Source of the DNA: JBMNMU01 sp050953505
GTDB taxonomy: Bacteria; Bacillota; Clostridia; Peptostreptococcales; Anaerovoracaceae
Direction of reading: 5' to 3'
NCBI GenBank assembly: GCA_050953505.1
Contig: JBMNMU010000001.1
Location: 124,001 to 188,000 of the forward strand
DNA length: 64,000 bases
Positions 1-7,952 of the stretch are shown here, one piece after another (within the stretch, counting starts at the first letter, position 1; each line of letters starts with the position of its first letter). A program made the translations under genes and the position numbers. The notes below the pieces were generated by a model. It was given only the letters and a program-made list of their open reading frames with translations, ran no database searches and was not told the DNA's origin.

Positions 1-12
1 CTCTTTTACACA

Positions 13-600
13 AGAAAGCGTAGGAGCTTTACCTTCCGGGTTCCTACGCTTTCTATGCTTTAGTAAGGTTTTGCGGAACAATTGCCTGAGAGTTCCTACA
101 CTTTTGCTATTTTAGTGCTGCTTTGTAGGAATAACCTTCCAAAGCTCCTACAAATAAACTGAAAGTGTAGAACTCGCCCCACACAGGTCTTGGTTCCTAC
201 ATTCGTTTATTTATATCAGGTTATTGTAGGAAAGATCACCGATGTTCCTACAATAAGTCCCAAATACTAGAAAGGTGTAGGAAAGTCAACATTAGGGTTC
301 CTGCACCTTTTCGACTTATCAAATGTAATTGTAGGAAAAATAACCAAAATTCCTACAAAAGGGATTGAAAGCAGGTAAAGTGCAGGAAAAACAAGGCCAA
401 AGTTCCTGCACTTTATTATTTCTTTATAGAATATTGTAGGAAAATAGCTGAATGTTCCTACAAGTGACTTCAACAAACAGTAAAAGTGTAGGAAACATAA
501 AATCTGGATTCCTACACTTTTGCAATTATTAAAGGAAGTTGTAGGAAAATCGCCGAAAGTTCCTACAAAAGGGAGGGTAAAAGTAAGTAATGTAGGAACA
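13..600. repeat. 105-bp-period array of alternating hairpins
   Basis: Two hairpin types alternate. The short type has a GTAGGAA arm and a TTCCTAC arm (122-154, 221-256, 329-358, 434-463, 539-568). The long type adds an AAAGTG/CACTTT extension (13-54, 271-310, 377-415, 482-521; degenerate at about 75-96 and 165-202). Starts of like hairpins lie about 105 bases apart. Arms change together: GCGTAGG with CCTACGC at 13-54, GTGCAGG with CCTGCAC at 377-415, GTGTAGG with CCTACAC at 482-521. A second array with the same period lies at 15,261-15,458. No protein reading is credible. Function unknown. Confidence 0.85.
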
Positions 601-765
601 ACCCTCTCAACCTCTGAACCTCTCAACCTCTCAACCCTCTCAACCTCTGAACCTCTCAACTCTCAACCTCTCAACCTCTCAACCTCTGAACCTCTCAACA
701 TCTCAACCCCCAACTCCCAAAACCCCCAAACCCCAAACCCCCAAACCCCCAAACCCCCAAAGAGT
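600..765. repeat. pyrimidine-rich low-complexity tract
   Basis: Imperfect tandem copies of CTCTCAAC and CTCTGAAC run to about 705, then a run of CCCCAAA-like units to about 760. Almost all purines are on one strand. It directly continues the hairpin array; no gene is seen in it. Confidence 0.85.
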
Positions 766-871
766 TATGTCCATATAAAGGTATAAATTAAATAAACAAA
801 AAGAGGACATGCTTCTTCCTTCGGTTATAATGTAGTTACTACACAAACAAAAAACCAAAGGAGGAAGAAAC

Positions 872-1038
872 ATGCCTCAAATTAATATTACAGTAAATTA
901 CGAAGAAGTGGTAGCTCTTTTTTCAAAAGAGCGAAATAAAGCATTTGCCTATTTGATGGAAAAAATGATAAATGACCTCAATTTATAGAATCTGAAGAGC
1001 AAATTGGAGCAGGAAGGCATGAAAGAAGTAAGCAATGA
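872..1038 (+). pseudogene. IS256-family (mutator) transposase, N-terminal remnant
   Basis: An AAAGGAGGAAG ribosome site precedes an ATG at 872 that opens 38 codons beginning MPQINITVNYEEVV and ending at a TAG at 986. In another frame the next bases (991-1038) read SEEQIGAGRHERSKQ, then stop. Together they resemble the first ~55 residues of IS256-type transposases, where a helix ending in LMEAILN is followed by EQIGA.RYERS. I see a frameshift and the loss of everything downstream, including all catalytic residues. The family call is from memory of the family N-terminus and not a database result. The 38-codon reading might still be translated but would be inert. Confidence 0.55.
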
Positions 1039-1140
1039 GCACTCCAAAAACATTGAAACCCCTCAGCTTATTTGTAATAATTTATTAAGAAACAAATAAA
1101 GGGTTTGTTAAGATTTGTAAACTATCCTTTTAATATAGGC

Positions 1141-1290
1141 AGGTAGCCTTTTAGGACATGAGAACAGTCTCTGGTCCTGCAATACCATGGAACCGTTCGG
1201 TGTCTGTGTCTGCACTGCAACCCAGTGGCTTGTGGGATCTAGAGTGTGAACATCTGTAGCGAAACCATCTCAGTGCCTGGGCTACAGCCA
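1141..1290 (+). ncRNA. possible structured RNA, family not recognised
   Basis: This stretch is richer in G and C than its surroundings and has no ORF. Visible stems: AGGAC(atGAGA)...(TCTCtg)GTCCT at 1153-1178, ACC/GGT around a GTTC loop near 1194, and CTGTAGC (1254-1260) with GCTACAG (1281-1287). GTAGCC at 1143-1148 could instead pair with GGCTAC at 1280-1285, which is mutually exclusive with the last stem. No terminal T-run is present. It does not match the 6S, SRP, RNase P or common riboswitch cores I know. Confidence 0.3.
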
Positions 1291-1319
1291 AAATATTAAA
1301 AAGGAGGATTTGTAATATA

Positions 1320-1560
1320 CGACAGATTGTACAAAATCAGAGATTTTGGGAATCGTAGCATAAATTCTGCCAAAAAACAAAACACGGGTCATTTTACCAA
1401 TCCAGTTTAAACGGAGGTAGAAAGGCAGAGTAGCGTTTTAAAACTTCGGGATAAATTCTACCAAGCAAAACGCTTTATATTTCGTGCAGAATGTATACAA
1501 AAATTAAAAAGGTGGAGCAGAATTAACAATCTTAGCAAAAATTCTGCCCAGCAAAGCTAA
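1320..1560. repeat. degenerate inverted repeats with AATTCTGCC-type ends
   Basis: Three loosely related units end in AAATTCTGCCAAA, AAATTCTACCAAG and AAATTCTGCCCAG. Two of them are paired with upstream GGTAGAA and CAGAATT arms, and AGCGTTTT near 1433 pairs with AAAACGCT near 1468. No coding frame is convincing here. Confidence 0.5.
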
Positions 1561-1610
1561 AAATCAGCAGTATTTTGAGTAGAGATTTTAGATTTAGAGT
1601 TTAACTCCAG

Positions 1611-1762
1611 GCTTTAGCTACAGCTTTAATCTACAGAGTTAGCTACAGCTTCTAACTACAGAGTTAGCTACAGCTTCTAACTACAGAGTTAGCTGCAGCT
1701 TTATTCTACAGAGTTAGCTACAGCTTCTAACTACAGACTTTAGCTACCAGACTTTAGCTACA
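1611..1762. repeat. 25-bp tandem repeat (GTTAGCTACAG...CTAAC)
   Basis: About five to six copies of a 25-base unit, starting GTTAGCTACAGCTT and ending CTAACTACAGA, run up to 50 bases before the response-regulator gene. Each unit is an inverted repeat (GTTAG/CTAAC). Later copies shorten to TTTAGCTACAGAC. It lies where the promoter or leader of the two-component operon should be. Confidence 0.8.
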
Positions 1763-1811
1763 TGTCTAAACTAAACAACAAACTTCACAAGGTAATAAAA
1801 GGAGATCAAGG

Positions 1812-2498
1812 ATGAATATTTTGATTTGTGATGATGACAAAGAAATAGTAGGGGCCATCGAGGTTTATCTGAGAAATGAAGGCTACGAGACCTTTAAGGC
1901 CTATGATGGCATCGAGGCCTTGGACATACTGCGCAAGGAGGATATTCATTTGATTCTGATGGATGTGATGATGCCTAGGCTAGATGGAATGCGGACTACC
2001 ATGAAGATCAGGGAAGAGAAAAATATCCCTATTATTATGCTGTCTGCTAAATCTGAGGATTATGACAAGATTACCGGGCTTAACGTGGGCGCCGATGATT
2101 ACATGACAAAGCCCTTCAATCCATTAGAACTTATTGCCAGAGTGAAATCTCAGCTAAGAAGATATGTAAATCTAGGGAGTCTAGAGAAGAAATCAGGTGT
2201 GTTTAAATCAGGGGGATTGGTTGTAGATGACCAGGCCAAGACGGTTACCTTAGATGGTGAACAGGTCATGGTTACTCCAATCGAGTTCGGAATATTAAAG
2301 TTATTGACAGAAAATGCAGGCAAGGTATTTTCTATGGATCAAATCTATGAGGCTGTATGGAACGAGCCTGCCTATAATCCAGAAAATACAGTTGCCGTCC
2401 ATGTAAGGAGGATTCGGGAAAAAATCGAGATTAACCCGAAGGATCCTAGATATTTAAAGGTGGTATGGGGAATTGGATACAAAATTGAGAAACTATAA
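1812..2498 (+). CDS. OmpR-family response regulator
   Basis: This is a DNA-binding response regulator of 228 residues, the usual length for OmpR/PhoB proteins. The receiver domain spans about residues 1-120. It has the acidic pocket CDDD near residues 6-9, the phospho-acceptor Asp51 in LMDVMMP and the switch Lys in MTKPF. A winged-helix effector domain follows (about 130-226), with the recognition region ending ENTVAVHVRRIREKIE. An AAAGGAG site sits before the ATG. Its stop overlaps the start region of the histidine kinase gene, so the two are a translationally coupled pair. The unusual 25-bp repeats just upstream occupy the probable leader. Target genes cannot be told from the sequence. Confidence 0.95.
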   Translation: MNILICDDDKEIVGAIEVYLRNEGYETFKAYDGIEALDILRKEDIHLILMDVMMPRLDGMRTTMKIREEKNIPIIMLSAKSEDYDKITGLNVGADDYMTKPFNPLELIARVKSQLRRYVNLGSLEKKSGVFKSGGLVVDDQAKTVTLDGEQVMVTPIEFGILKLLTENAGKVFSMDQIYEAVWNEPAYNPENTVAVHVRRIREKIEINPKDPRYLKVVWGIGYKIEKL

Positions 2499-2511
2499 TG
2501 CAGGAATGGGA

Positions 2512-4707
2512 ATGAAGGTACTGATATTTATTATCTGTATCGTGACATTTCTTGGCTCGTTATTTGGAGCCATTTTTATGACTCTTTCTACTAATATGGG
2601 CCCTTCAACGAATCATTTCAATGAAGAAGATCTATTATTCAGCAAGAGCTATAAGGAGAGCCCTGCTTTTGAAAGAGAATTCCATAATAAGCTAGATAAA
2701 ATCATCTATATTCTTAATGAGTATAAAAGCGAAGACTTTATAAGGGAAGGCTTATCCATCAATGAAGGAGAATGGAAAAATGCCGTTGACGATTTGTTCT
2801 ATAGTAAAATCCATTCCGGCGCATATGGGTGGGAAGTCAATATGGATGATTTGGATGAAATGGATAATTTAAGAGCGACCTTTGAAAAGGATTATGAAGG
2901 GGAAATCGCAGAGCTTAAAGAAAAATTAACCGCACATCAACTTAGGAATATGGAAAGGAGTCTTGATAGCCTTTCTAATGAGGAGGGCTTTACTTATTAT
3001 GCCACGGACGGTGTTAATATTCTTACTAACATGAAGGACACTGGTTCTAGCATTTATGCAACAGAATTCAACACAAAACCGGCGTACTTGATTTACGAAA
3101 ATGATAAGCTGACAAAGAGGCCAGCATCTAAGGACAACTCAAACAGCAGGATTAAATATCTTGATAAAGAATTGGAAGCACGGCTAGATAGCGTCTACAA
3201 CAAGGATTTAAAAGTATATTTTTCCTTTGACAATGAATATATTCAAGCTAAAGAACAAGCTTTTAAAGAAGCAAGAACCCTGGCATTCAGATGGTTTCCC
3301 ATCACTGCTGCCTGTGTAATTCTTACCTTAGCATCCTTTATTTACCTTGCGGTAACAACTGGGAGGAAGGACAAAGAAGATAATCGTCCTGTTTACAGAA
3401 TAGACAATGTATTTACGGAAATTCAGTTGGCGATTATTGCCTTGTGCTTTATTGGGGGCGGTGCAGCATTTATTGATCTTTCCTATAATTCAATTAGGTA
3501 TGGGATTTTTAATAACAACTATCTGTCCCTATATAATAATTCTTTTATGCTTTCTGCGTCTTTGGCTATTATTATAGGGTTGTTGGCAGCGGGGGTAGGA
3601 TTGCTGTTTGTTTTATCCTGTATTAGGAACATCAAAAATCGTAGGTTTATTGCAAACTCCTTGATAGGAAGGGTCATTATAGCTATTGTGAAGGGATTAA
3701 AATCCATCTATCATGGTGGAAGCATCATGGTAAAAGTCGTGCTTATTGCTCTTGCCATCTCATTAGTTTCAGCTTCCGTGGTAGGGGCACCTATTGCCAT
3801 GCTACTTGTTATTATTCTTGCACCTAGATGGATAAAGAAATATGAAGAAATTAAGAAAGGCGTTGAAGAGGTAAGAAACGGCAACCTTACGTACAAAATT
3901 CCTTTAGAAGGAAAGGGTGAGCTGGAGCAGCTTGCAAAGGGTATTAACGAGATTTCAGAAGCCTCTAACTTGGCTGTCCAAAACGAACTAAAGAACCAAA
4001 GGCTGAAGACAGAGCTCATATCAAATGTATCCCATGATTTAAAGACGCCGCTGACATCCATTATTACCTATGTGGATTTGCTGAAACGAGAAGGATTAGA
4101 TAGCCCAGAGGCAGAGAATTACCTAGATATTTTAGATCAAAAGAGCCAAAGGCTGCAGAAGCTGACGGAGGACCTCTTTGAGGCAGCAAAGGCTTCCAGT
4201 GGGGCTATACCTGTGCATTTTGAAAAGGTAGATATGTTATCCTTAGTTAATCAGAGCTTGGGAGAAATGACAGATAAAATTCAATCTTCCGGCCTGGAGT
4301 TTAAGATTAGCGCAGAAAAGGAGCATTACTATGTGAATGGGGATGGCGCTCTGTTATGGCGTGTGATGGAAAACCTGCTGAATAATATACTAAAGTATGC
4401 TCAGGAAGGCACTCGGGTCTATATCGATCTAAAAGAACAAGGCGTAAATAATGGCAAAAGCCCAATGGTTATGCTAGAAATGAAGAATATTTCAAAGACA
4501 TCGCTAAACATTGAAGCTAGCGAGCTTATGGAACGGTTCCGACGTGGGGATGAGTCTAGAAGCTCAGAAGGAAGCGGACTGGGCCTTGCTATTGCAAAGG
4601 ATTTGATTAGGCTTCAAGAGGGATGGTTTGAGATAAAAATTGATGGAGATTTATTTAAATCCGTTGTTCTACTGAGGGGGTATAAAGAAGAAGAGGATAA
4701 TGAATGA
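2512..4707 (+). CDS. membrane sensor histidine kinase
   Basis: This is the partner kinase of the preceding regulator. I chose the ATG at 2512 because AGGA at 2502-2505 is well placed; a TTG at 2473 in the same frame would add 13 residues overlapping the regulator gene. An N-terminal membrane segment (LIFIICIVTFLGSL) is followed by a ~250-residue outside region, then several further membrane helices between about 265 and 440. A HAMP-like linker comes next. The HisKA box has phospho-acceptor His508 in NVSHDLKTPLTSI, followed by an HATPase domain with NLLNNILKYA and GSGLGLAIAKDL. At 731 residues it is long for the class because of the extra membrane segments. The signal sensed is unknown. Confidence 0.93.
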   Translation: MKVLIFIICIVTFLGSLFGAIFMTLSTNMGPSTNHFNEEDLLFSKSYKESPAFEREFHNKLDKIIYILNEYKSEDFIREGLSINEGEWKNAVDDLFYSKIHSGAYGWEVNMDDLDEMDNLRATFEKDYEGEIAELKEKLTAHQLRNMERSLDSLSNEEGFTYYATDGVNILTNMKDTGSSIYATEFNTKPAYLIYENDKLTKRPASKDNSNSRIKYLDKELEARLDSVYNKDLKVYFSFDNEYIQAKEQAFKEARTLAFRWFPITAACVILTLASFIYLAVTTGRKDKEDNRPVYRIDNVFTEIQLAIIALCFIGGGAAFIDLSYNSIRYGIFNNNYLSLYNNSFMLSASLAIIIGLLAAGVGLLFVLSCIRNIKNRRFIANSLIGRVIIAIVKGLKSIYHGGSIMVKVVLIALAISLVSASVVGAPIAMLLVIILAPRWIKKYEEIKKGVEEVRNGNLTYKIPLEGKGELEQLAKGINEISEASNLAVQNELKNQRLKTELISNVSHDLKTPLTSIITYVDLLKREGLDSPEAENYLDILDQKSQRLQKLTEDLFEAAKASSGAIPVHFEKVDMLSLVNQSLGEMTDKIQSSGLEFKISAEKEHYYVNGDGALLWRVMENLLNNILKYAQEGTRVYIDLKEQGVNNGKSPMVMLEMKNISKTSLNIEASELMERFRRGDESRSSEGSGLGLAIAKDLIRLQEGWFEIKIDGDLFKSVVLLRGYKEEEDNE

Positions 4708-4970
4708 GGCAAACCTCGGGAAAAAACTTATATTTTTGAATTATCTGCTTTTAAAAAACCAAATAGATGGTATAATAACCCATAATGGACCAGCCTGAGC
4801 CAATGCCAAGGGATAACGGGAGAGGGCAGCCTTATAAAAAGGGCGGCACATCACATCCTGATATCAAATCCTTAGGGAGTGGGCGTTTACAGGCAGTCTG
4901 ATTTAAGGGAAAGGGTTCCCGGGGCAAGTTTCCTGGATCCTTTATCAAAAGTGGAAAAGGAGATTTTGAT

Positions 4971-5123
4971 ATGGCAAAGTATGAGTGTTTGGTATGCGGA
5001 TGGATCTATGACGAAGCAGAGGGCTATGAGGATTATGCCCCAGGTACAAAGTGGGAGGATCTACCAGAGGACTTCGAGTGTCCTTTATGCGGTGTAGGTA
5101 AAGACGAGTTCCAACAATTATAA
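4971..5123 (+). CDS. rubredoxin
   Basis: A 50-residue protein with the two iron-binding knuckles CLVCGWIYD (residues 6-14) and CPLCGVGKDEF (37-47), and the PGTKWEDLP segment typical of rubredoxins. One Fe is held by four Cys; it is a small cytoplasmic electron carrier, often used in oxygen or peroxide reduction in anaerobes. AAAAGGAGATT lies 7 bases before the ATG. It stands alone: 263 bases separate it from the kinase gene and a strong terminator follows. A longer open frame across the same bases in another phase is a shadow. Confidence 0.96.
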   Translation: MAKYECLVCGWIYDEAEGYEDYAPGTKWEDLPEDFECPLCGVGKDEFQQL

Positions 5124-5137
5124 ATGAATATAAGAAT

Positions 5138-5167
5138 ATCACCCTGTCAACAGGGTGATGTTTTTTT
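5138..5167 (+). terminator. terminator after rubredoxin
   Basis: Perfect stem ATCACCCTGT/ACAGGGTGAT with a two-base loop, followed by seven T. Confidence 0.93.
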
Positions 5168-5469
5168 GTAGATACATGTATCGGAATGTGTTATTATTAT
5201 TGAGTAATTGAAAAAATAGATTACTAGATAAGCTTAACCTAGCTCATTTAAATAGGCCAAAAAACCTATCCCATTAGTCAAGGCAATTAGGTATTTTGAC
5301 TAGGCTAATTTGGTCAATTAGTTTAACTAACTTAATAAGAATAAATCTATGATAGCACAGATGCAGGTTAACAAACTATGTTAGCATGTTGACATGTATA
5401 GTGTTAAAATTGATTTTTGAAAACCAGCCATATAACTATAACAAAATAATTTTATAGAGGAGATATAAA
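5168..5469 (+). other. non-coding leader of the GMP synthetase gene
   Basis: There is no ORF. ATTAG/CTAAT motifs recur between 5,220 and 5,330, including the inverted pair TTGAC...GTCAA around 5,297-5,318. I looked for a purine riboswitch core and did not find one. A TTGACA at about 5,389 has no well-spaced -10. Confidence 0.5.
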
Positions 5470-6720
5470 GTGGATAAACAACTATTATTAATTTTAGATT
5501 TTGGCGCTCATAATAACCAACAAGTAGCTAAAATTGCAAGACAAGAAGGAGTCTATTGTGAGGTGAAACCTTACAATACGGACATCAACAGCATTAAAGA
5601 GATGAATCCAAAGGCACTGCTATTTATCGGGGAAGAAGAAACCACCGAGACGGATTGGAAAGAAAAGGCGGAGGGCTTAAAGTCCCTGGGCTTTCCAGTA
5701 TTAGAATATGGTAACGAAAAAAGTGAAGAGGAAATAAAAAGCTTTTTATTCAAGGATTGTGCTTTTGATGGAAAATGGACAAACCAGGCATTCATAGATG
5801 ATATGGTGCAACAAATAAAGGATCAGGTTGGTGATAAGAAGGTGCTTTGCGCTTTGTCCGGCGGTGTAGACAGCTCCGTGGCAGCTGTTTTAGTTCATAA
5901 GGCGGTAGGTGACCAGTTGACCTGTATGTTTGTAAATACTGGATTGATGCGCAAAGGAGAGCCGGAAGAGGTTGCAAAAATATTCGGAGATCAATTTCAT
6001 ATGCGGCTTATTTGTATAGATGCAGAGGACCGGTTTCTTGATAAGCTAGCCGGAGTGGATGACCCAGAAAAGAAGAGAAAGATTATCGGGGAAGAATTCA
6101 TTCGCATATTCGAAGAAGAATCACGGAAGCTAGGCAAAATGGATTTCTTAGTACAAGGGACTATTTACCCTGATATTATCGAAAGTGTTTCCAACAAGGG
6201 TGTGGTGAAGTCTCATCATAATGTTGGAGGCTTGCCAGAAGATATGCAGTTTGAGCTTGTAGAGCCTTTAAAATTACTCTTCAAGGACGAAGTAAGGGCA
6301 GTAGGTGAGGCCCTTGGTATCCCCCATGATCAAGTTTGGCGCCAGCCTTTCCCTGGGCCAGGCCTTGGTGTCAGAGTTGTTGGAGCTATTACAAGGGAAA
6401 AACTAGAATATGTAAGGGAGTCCGATGCTATTCTGCGAGAGGAAGTCAAAAATGCAGGCCTAGAAAAAAGCATTTGGCAGTATTTTACCGTATGTCCAGG
6501 CTGTAAAAGTGTAGGCGTCAAGGAAGGACAGCGTACTTATGAAGAGGCTATCGCCATCAGAGCCATATTAAGCAGCGATGCCATGTCTGCAGATGTAGCT
6601 GAGCTTCCATATCCATTGCTGACAAAGATTGCAACAAGAATTGTAGCAGAAGTAGAGGGTGTAAATCGTGTGATGTACGATATTACGCCAAAGCCACCAG
6701 CGACCATTGAGTGGGAATAA
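5470..6720 (+). CDS. guaA: GMP synthetase with a vestigial glutaminase domain
   Basis: Makes GMP from XMP and ATP. GTG start at 5470 after AGAGGAGAT. The protein is 416 residues, against roughly 510-525 for ordinary GuaA. Residues ~115-416 are a normal synthetase: P-loop LSGGVDSSVAA, the QGTIYPDIIES segment, KSHHNVGGLP and the C-terminal dimer domain ending KPPATIEWE. Residues 1-105 start like the class I amidotransferase (LILDFGAHNNQQVAKIAR), but the domain is cut short. The nucleophile elbow (GICYGMQ-type Cys) and the later His-Glu are absent. From family knowledge such a protein should use free ammonia, or need a separate glutaminase subunit; that is inference. It is followed by an imperfect hairpin, and no purine gene is adjacent. 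Confidence 0.93.
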   Translation: MDKQLLLILDFGAHNNQQVAKIARQEGVYCEVKPYNTDINSIKEMNPKALLFIGEEETTETDWKEKAEGLKSLGFPVLEYGNEKSEEEIKSFLFKDCAFDGKWTNQAFIDDMVQQIKDQVGDKKVLCALSGGVDSSVAAVLVHKAVGDQLTCMFVNTGLMRKGEPEEVAKIFGDQFHMRLICIDAEDRFLDKLAGVDDPEKKRKIIGEEFIRIFEEESRKLGKMDFLVQGTIYPDIIESVSNKGVVKSHHNVGGLPEDMQFELVEPLKLLFKDEVRAVGEALGIPHDQVWRQPFPGPGLGVRVVGAITREKLEYVRESDAILREEVKNAGLEKSIWQYFTVCPGCKSVGVKEGQRTYEEAIAIRAILSSDAMSADVAELPYPLLTKIATRIVAEVEGVNRVMYDITPKPPATIEWE

Positions 6721-6726
6721 ATAAAA

Positions 6727-6766
6727 ACATCCCGGGAACCCACTGTTGAGGCGGATTCTCGGGATT
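6727..6766 (+). terminator. probable terminator after guaA
   Basis: Imperfect stem ATCCCGGGAA.../...TTCTCGGGAT with a short T-rich tail (TTTATTTATA). Confidence 0.6.
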
Positions 6767-6813
6767 TATTTATATGTAAATCGAGAGCTAGAAAGATACC
6801 TGAGGAGGAAAAA

Positions 6814-7836
6814 ATGAGATTCATCGATCTGAGAAGCGATACTGTTACTATGCCCACAGCTGAAATGCGCAAGGCTATGGCTGAGGCTGAGGTTGGCGAT
6901 GATGTTTATGAGGACGATCCAACCATTAACCGGCTGCAAGAGCTTGCTGCTGTGATGATGGGCAAGGAAGCCGCCCTGTTCGTACCTAGCGGAACCTTTG
7001 GAAACCTGGTGAGCGTCTTGACTCATACAAGAAGGGGAGATGAAGTCATCCTAGGTGAGGATAGCCATATCATCCTTCACGAAGTTGGCGGATCTGCTGT
7101 AATAGCGGGAGTTCAGATGCGTACCCTGAGAAGTAAAAATGGCATGCTTGAACCTACTGACGTGGAAGCTGCAATCCGACCAGATGGCATTCATTATCCT
7201 CGTACAGGGCTCATTTGTGTAGAGAATGCCCATGGTATGGGTACGGCTATTTCTGTGGAAAACCTAAAAGCTATAAAAAAGATTGCAGAAGAACATGAAA
7301 TTCCAGTACACATGGATGGTGCCAGAATCTTCAATGCTGCAGTAGCATTGGGTGTAGATGTTAAGGAAATTTCCGCATGTGCTGATTCTGTTCAATTCTG
7401 CCTATCAAAGGGTTTAGCAGCACCGGTTGGTTCTATTGTAGCTGGAACGAAAGAGTTTATTAAGATTGCCAGAAAGAACAGGAAGCTCATGGGTGGCGGT
7501 ATGCGTCAGGCGGGCGTTCTGGCTGCAGCAGGTATCATCGCCCTTGAAGAAATGACGAAACGGCTTCATATGGATCATGAAAATGCAGCATATCTTGCGG
7601 ACCAACTATCCCAAATCCCGGGAGTTAAGGTCAAGACGGATCGGCTGGACATCAATATGGTATTCTTTGAAATGGGACCCGAAGTGATTCCAGAGCAAAA
7701 ACTGATTGACCATTTTTTTGCAAATGGAATTAAGATAAATGGTATCGAGGATGGAGAATGGCGCTTTGTAACAAATGTGGATGTTACAAGAAAAGATATT
7801 GACTTTGTCATTGAAAAGTTCAAGGAATGTTTGTAG
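6814..7836 (+). CDS. ltaE: low-specificity L-threonine aldolase
   Basis: PLP enzyme that splits L-threonine/L-allo-threonine to glycine and acetaldehyde. Its 340 residues match the family length. The N-terminus MRFIDLRSDTVTMPT is the family signature. The PLP lysine is in the SKGLAAPVGS segment (~residue 196), and HMDGARIFNAA supplies the conserved Asp and Arg. GAGGAGGAA lies just upstream of the ATG. It could be read with guaA if the hairpin between them leaks. In an amino-acid fermenter it would feed glycine and acetaldehyde pools. Confidence 0.94.
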   Translation: MRFIDLRSDTVTMPTAEMRKAMAEAEVGDDVYEDDPTINRLQELAAVMMGKEAALFVPSGTFGNLVSVLTHTRRGDEVILGEDSHIILHEVGGSAVIAGVQMRTLRSKNGMLEPTDVEAAIRPDGIHYPRTGLICVENAHGMGTAISVENLKAIKKIAEEHEIPVHMDGARIFNAAVALGVDVKEISACADSVQFCLSKGLAAPVGSIVAGTKEFIKIARKNRKLMGGGMRQAGVLAAAGIIALEEMTKRLHMDHENAAYLADQLSQIPGVKVKTDRLDINMVFFEMGPEVIPEQKLIDHFFANGIKINGIEDGEWRFVTNVDVTRKDIDFVIEKFKECL

Positions 7837-7952
7837 GAGAAAAAGAAGCTGCAAATAACTTTGAAACCCTTTCATAGTTTGTTGATAAATACAAGTTTAG
7901 TACCGCTATATTTGGAAAAGGTGTCAGACACCCGTTGGAGGAAAGACATAAC

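Noticed and set aside
13..600. CRISPR array
   Set aside because: Repeats are palindromes of two alternating kinds and the intervals between them are also repeated; no cas genes are present.
267..659. Minus-strand 130-codon frame with repeated FVGTF..FPT peptides
   Set aside because: It is only the translation of the hairpin array; a similar frame appears at 15193-15417 for the same reason, and neither has a ribosome site.
1141..1290. 6S, SRP or RNase P RNA
   Set aside because: Core motifs of these RNAs do not match; kept only as an unassigned candidate.
4879..5097. Plus-strand 72-codon ORF
   Set aside because: It is out of frame with the rubredoxin gene at 4971-5123, which has both Cys knuckles and a ribosome site.
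5168..5469. Purine riboswitch before guaA
   Set aside because: None of the conserved loop or junction sequences of the purine aptamer could be found.
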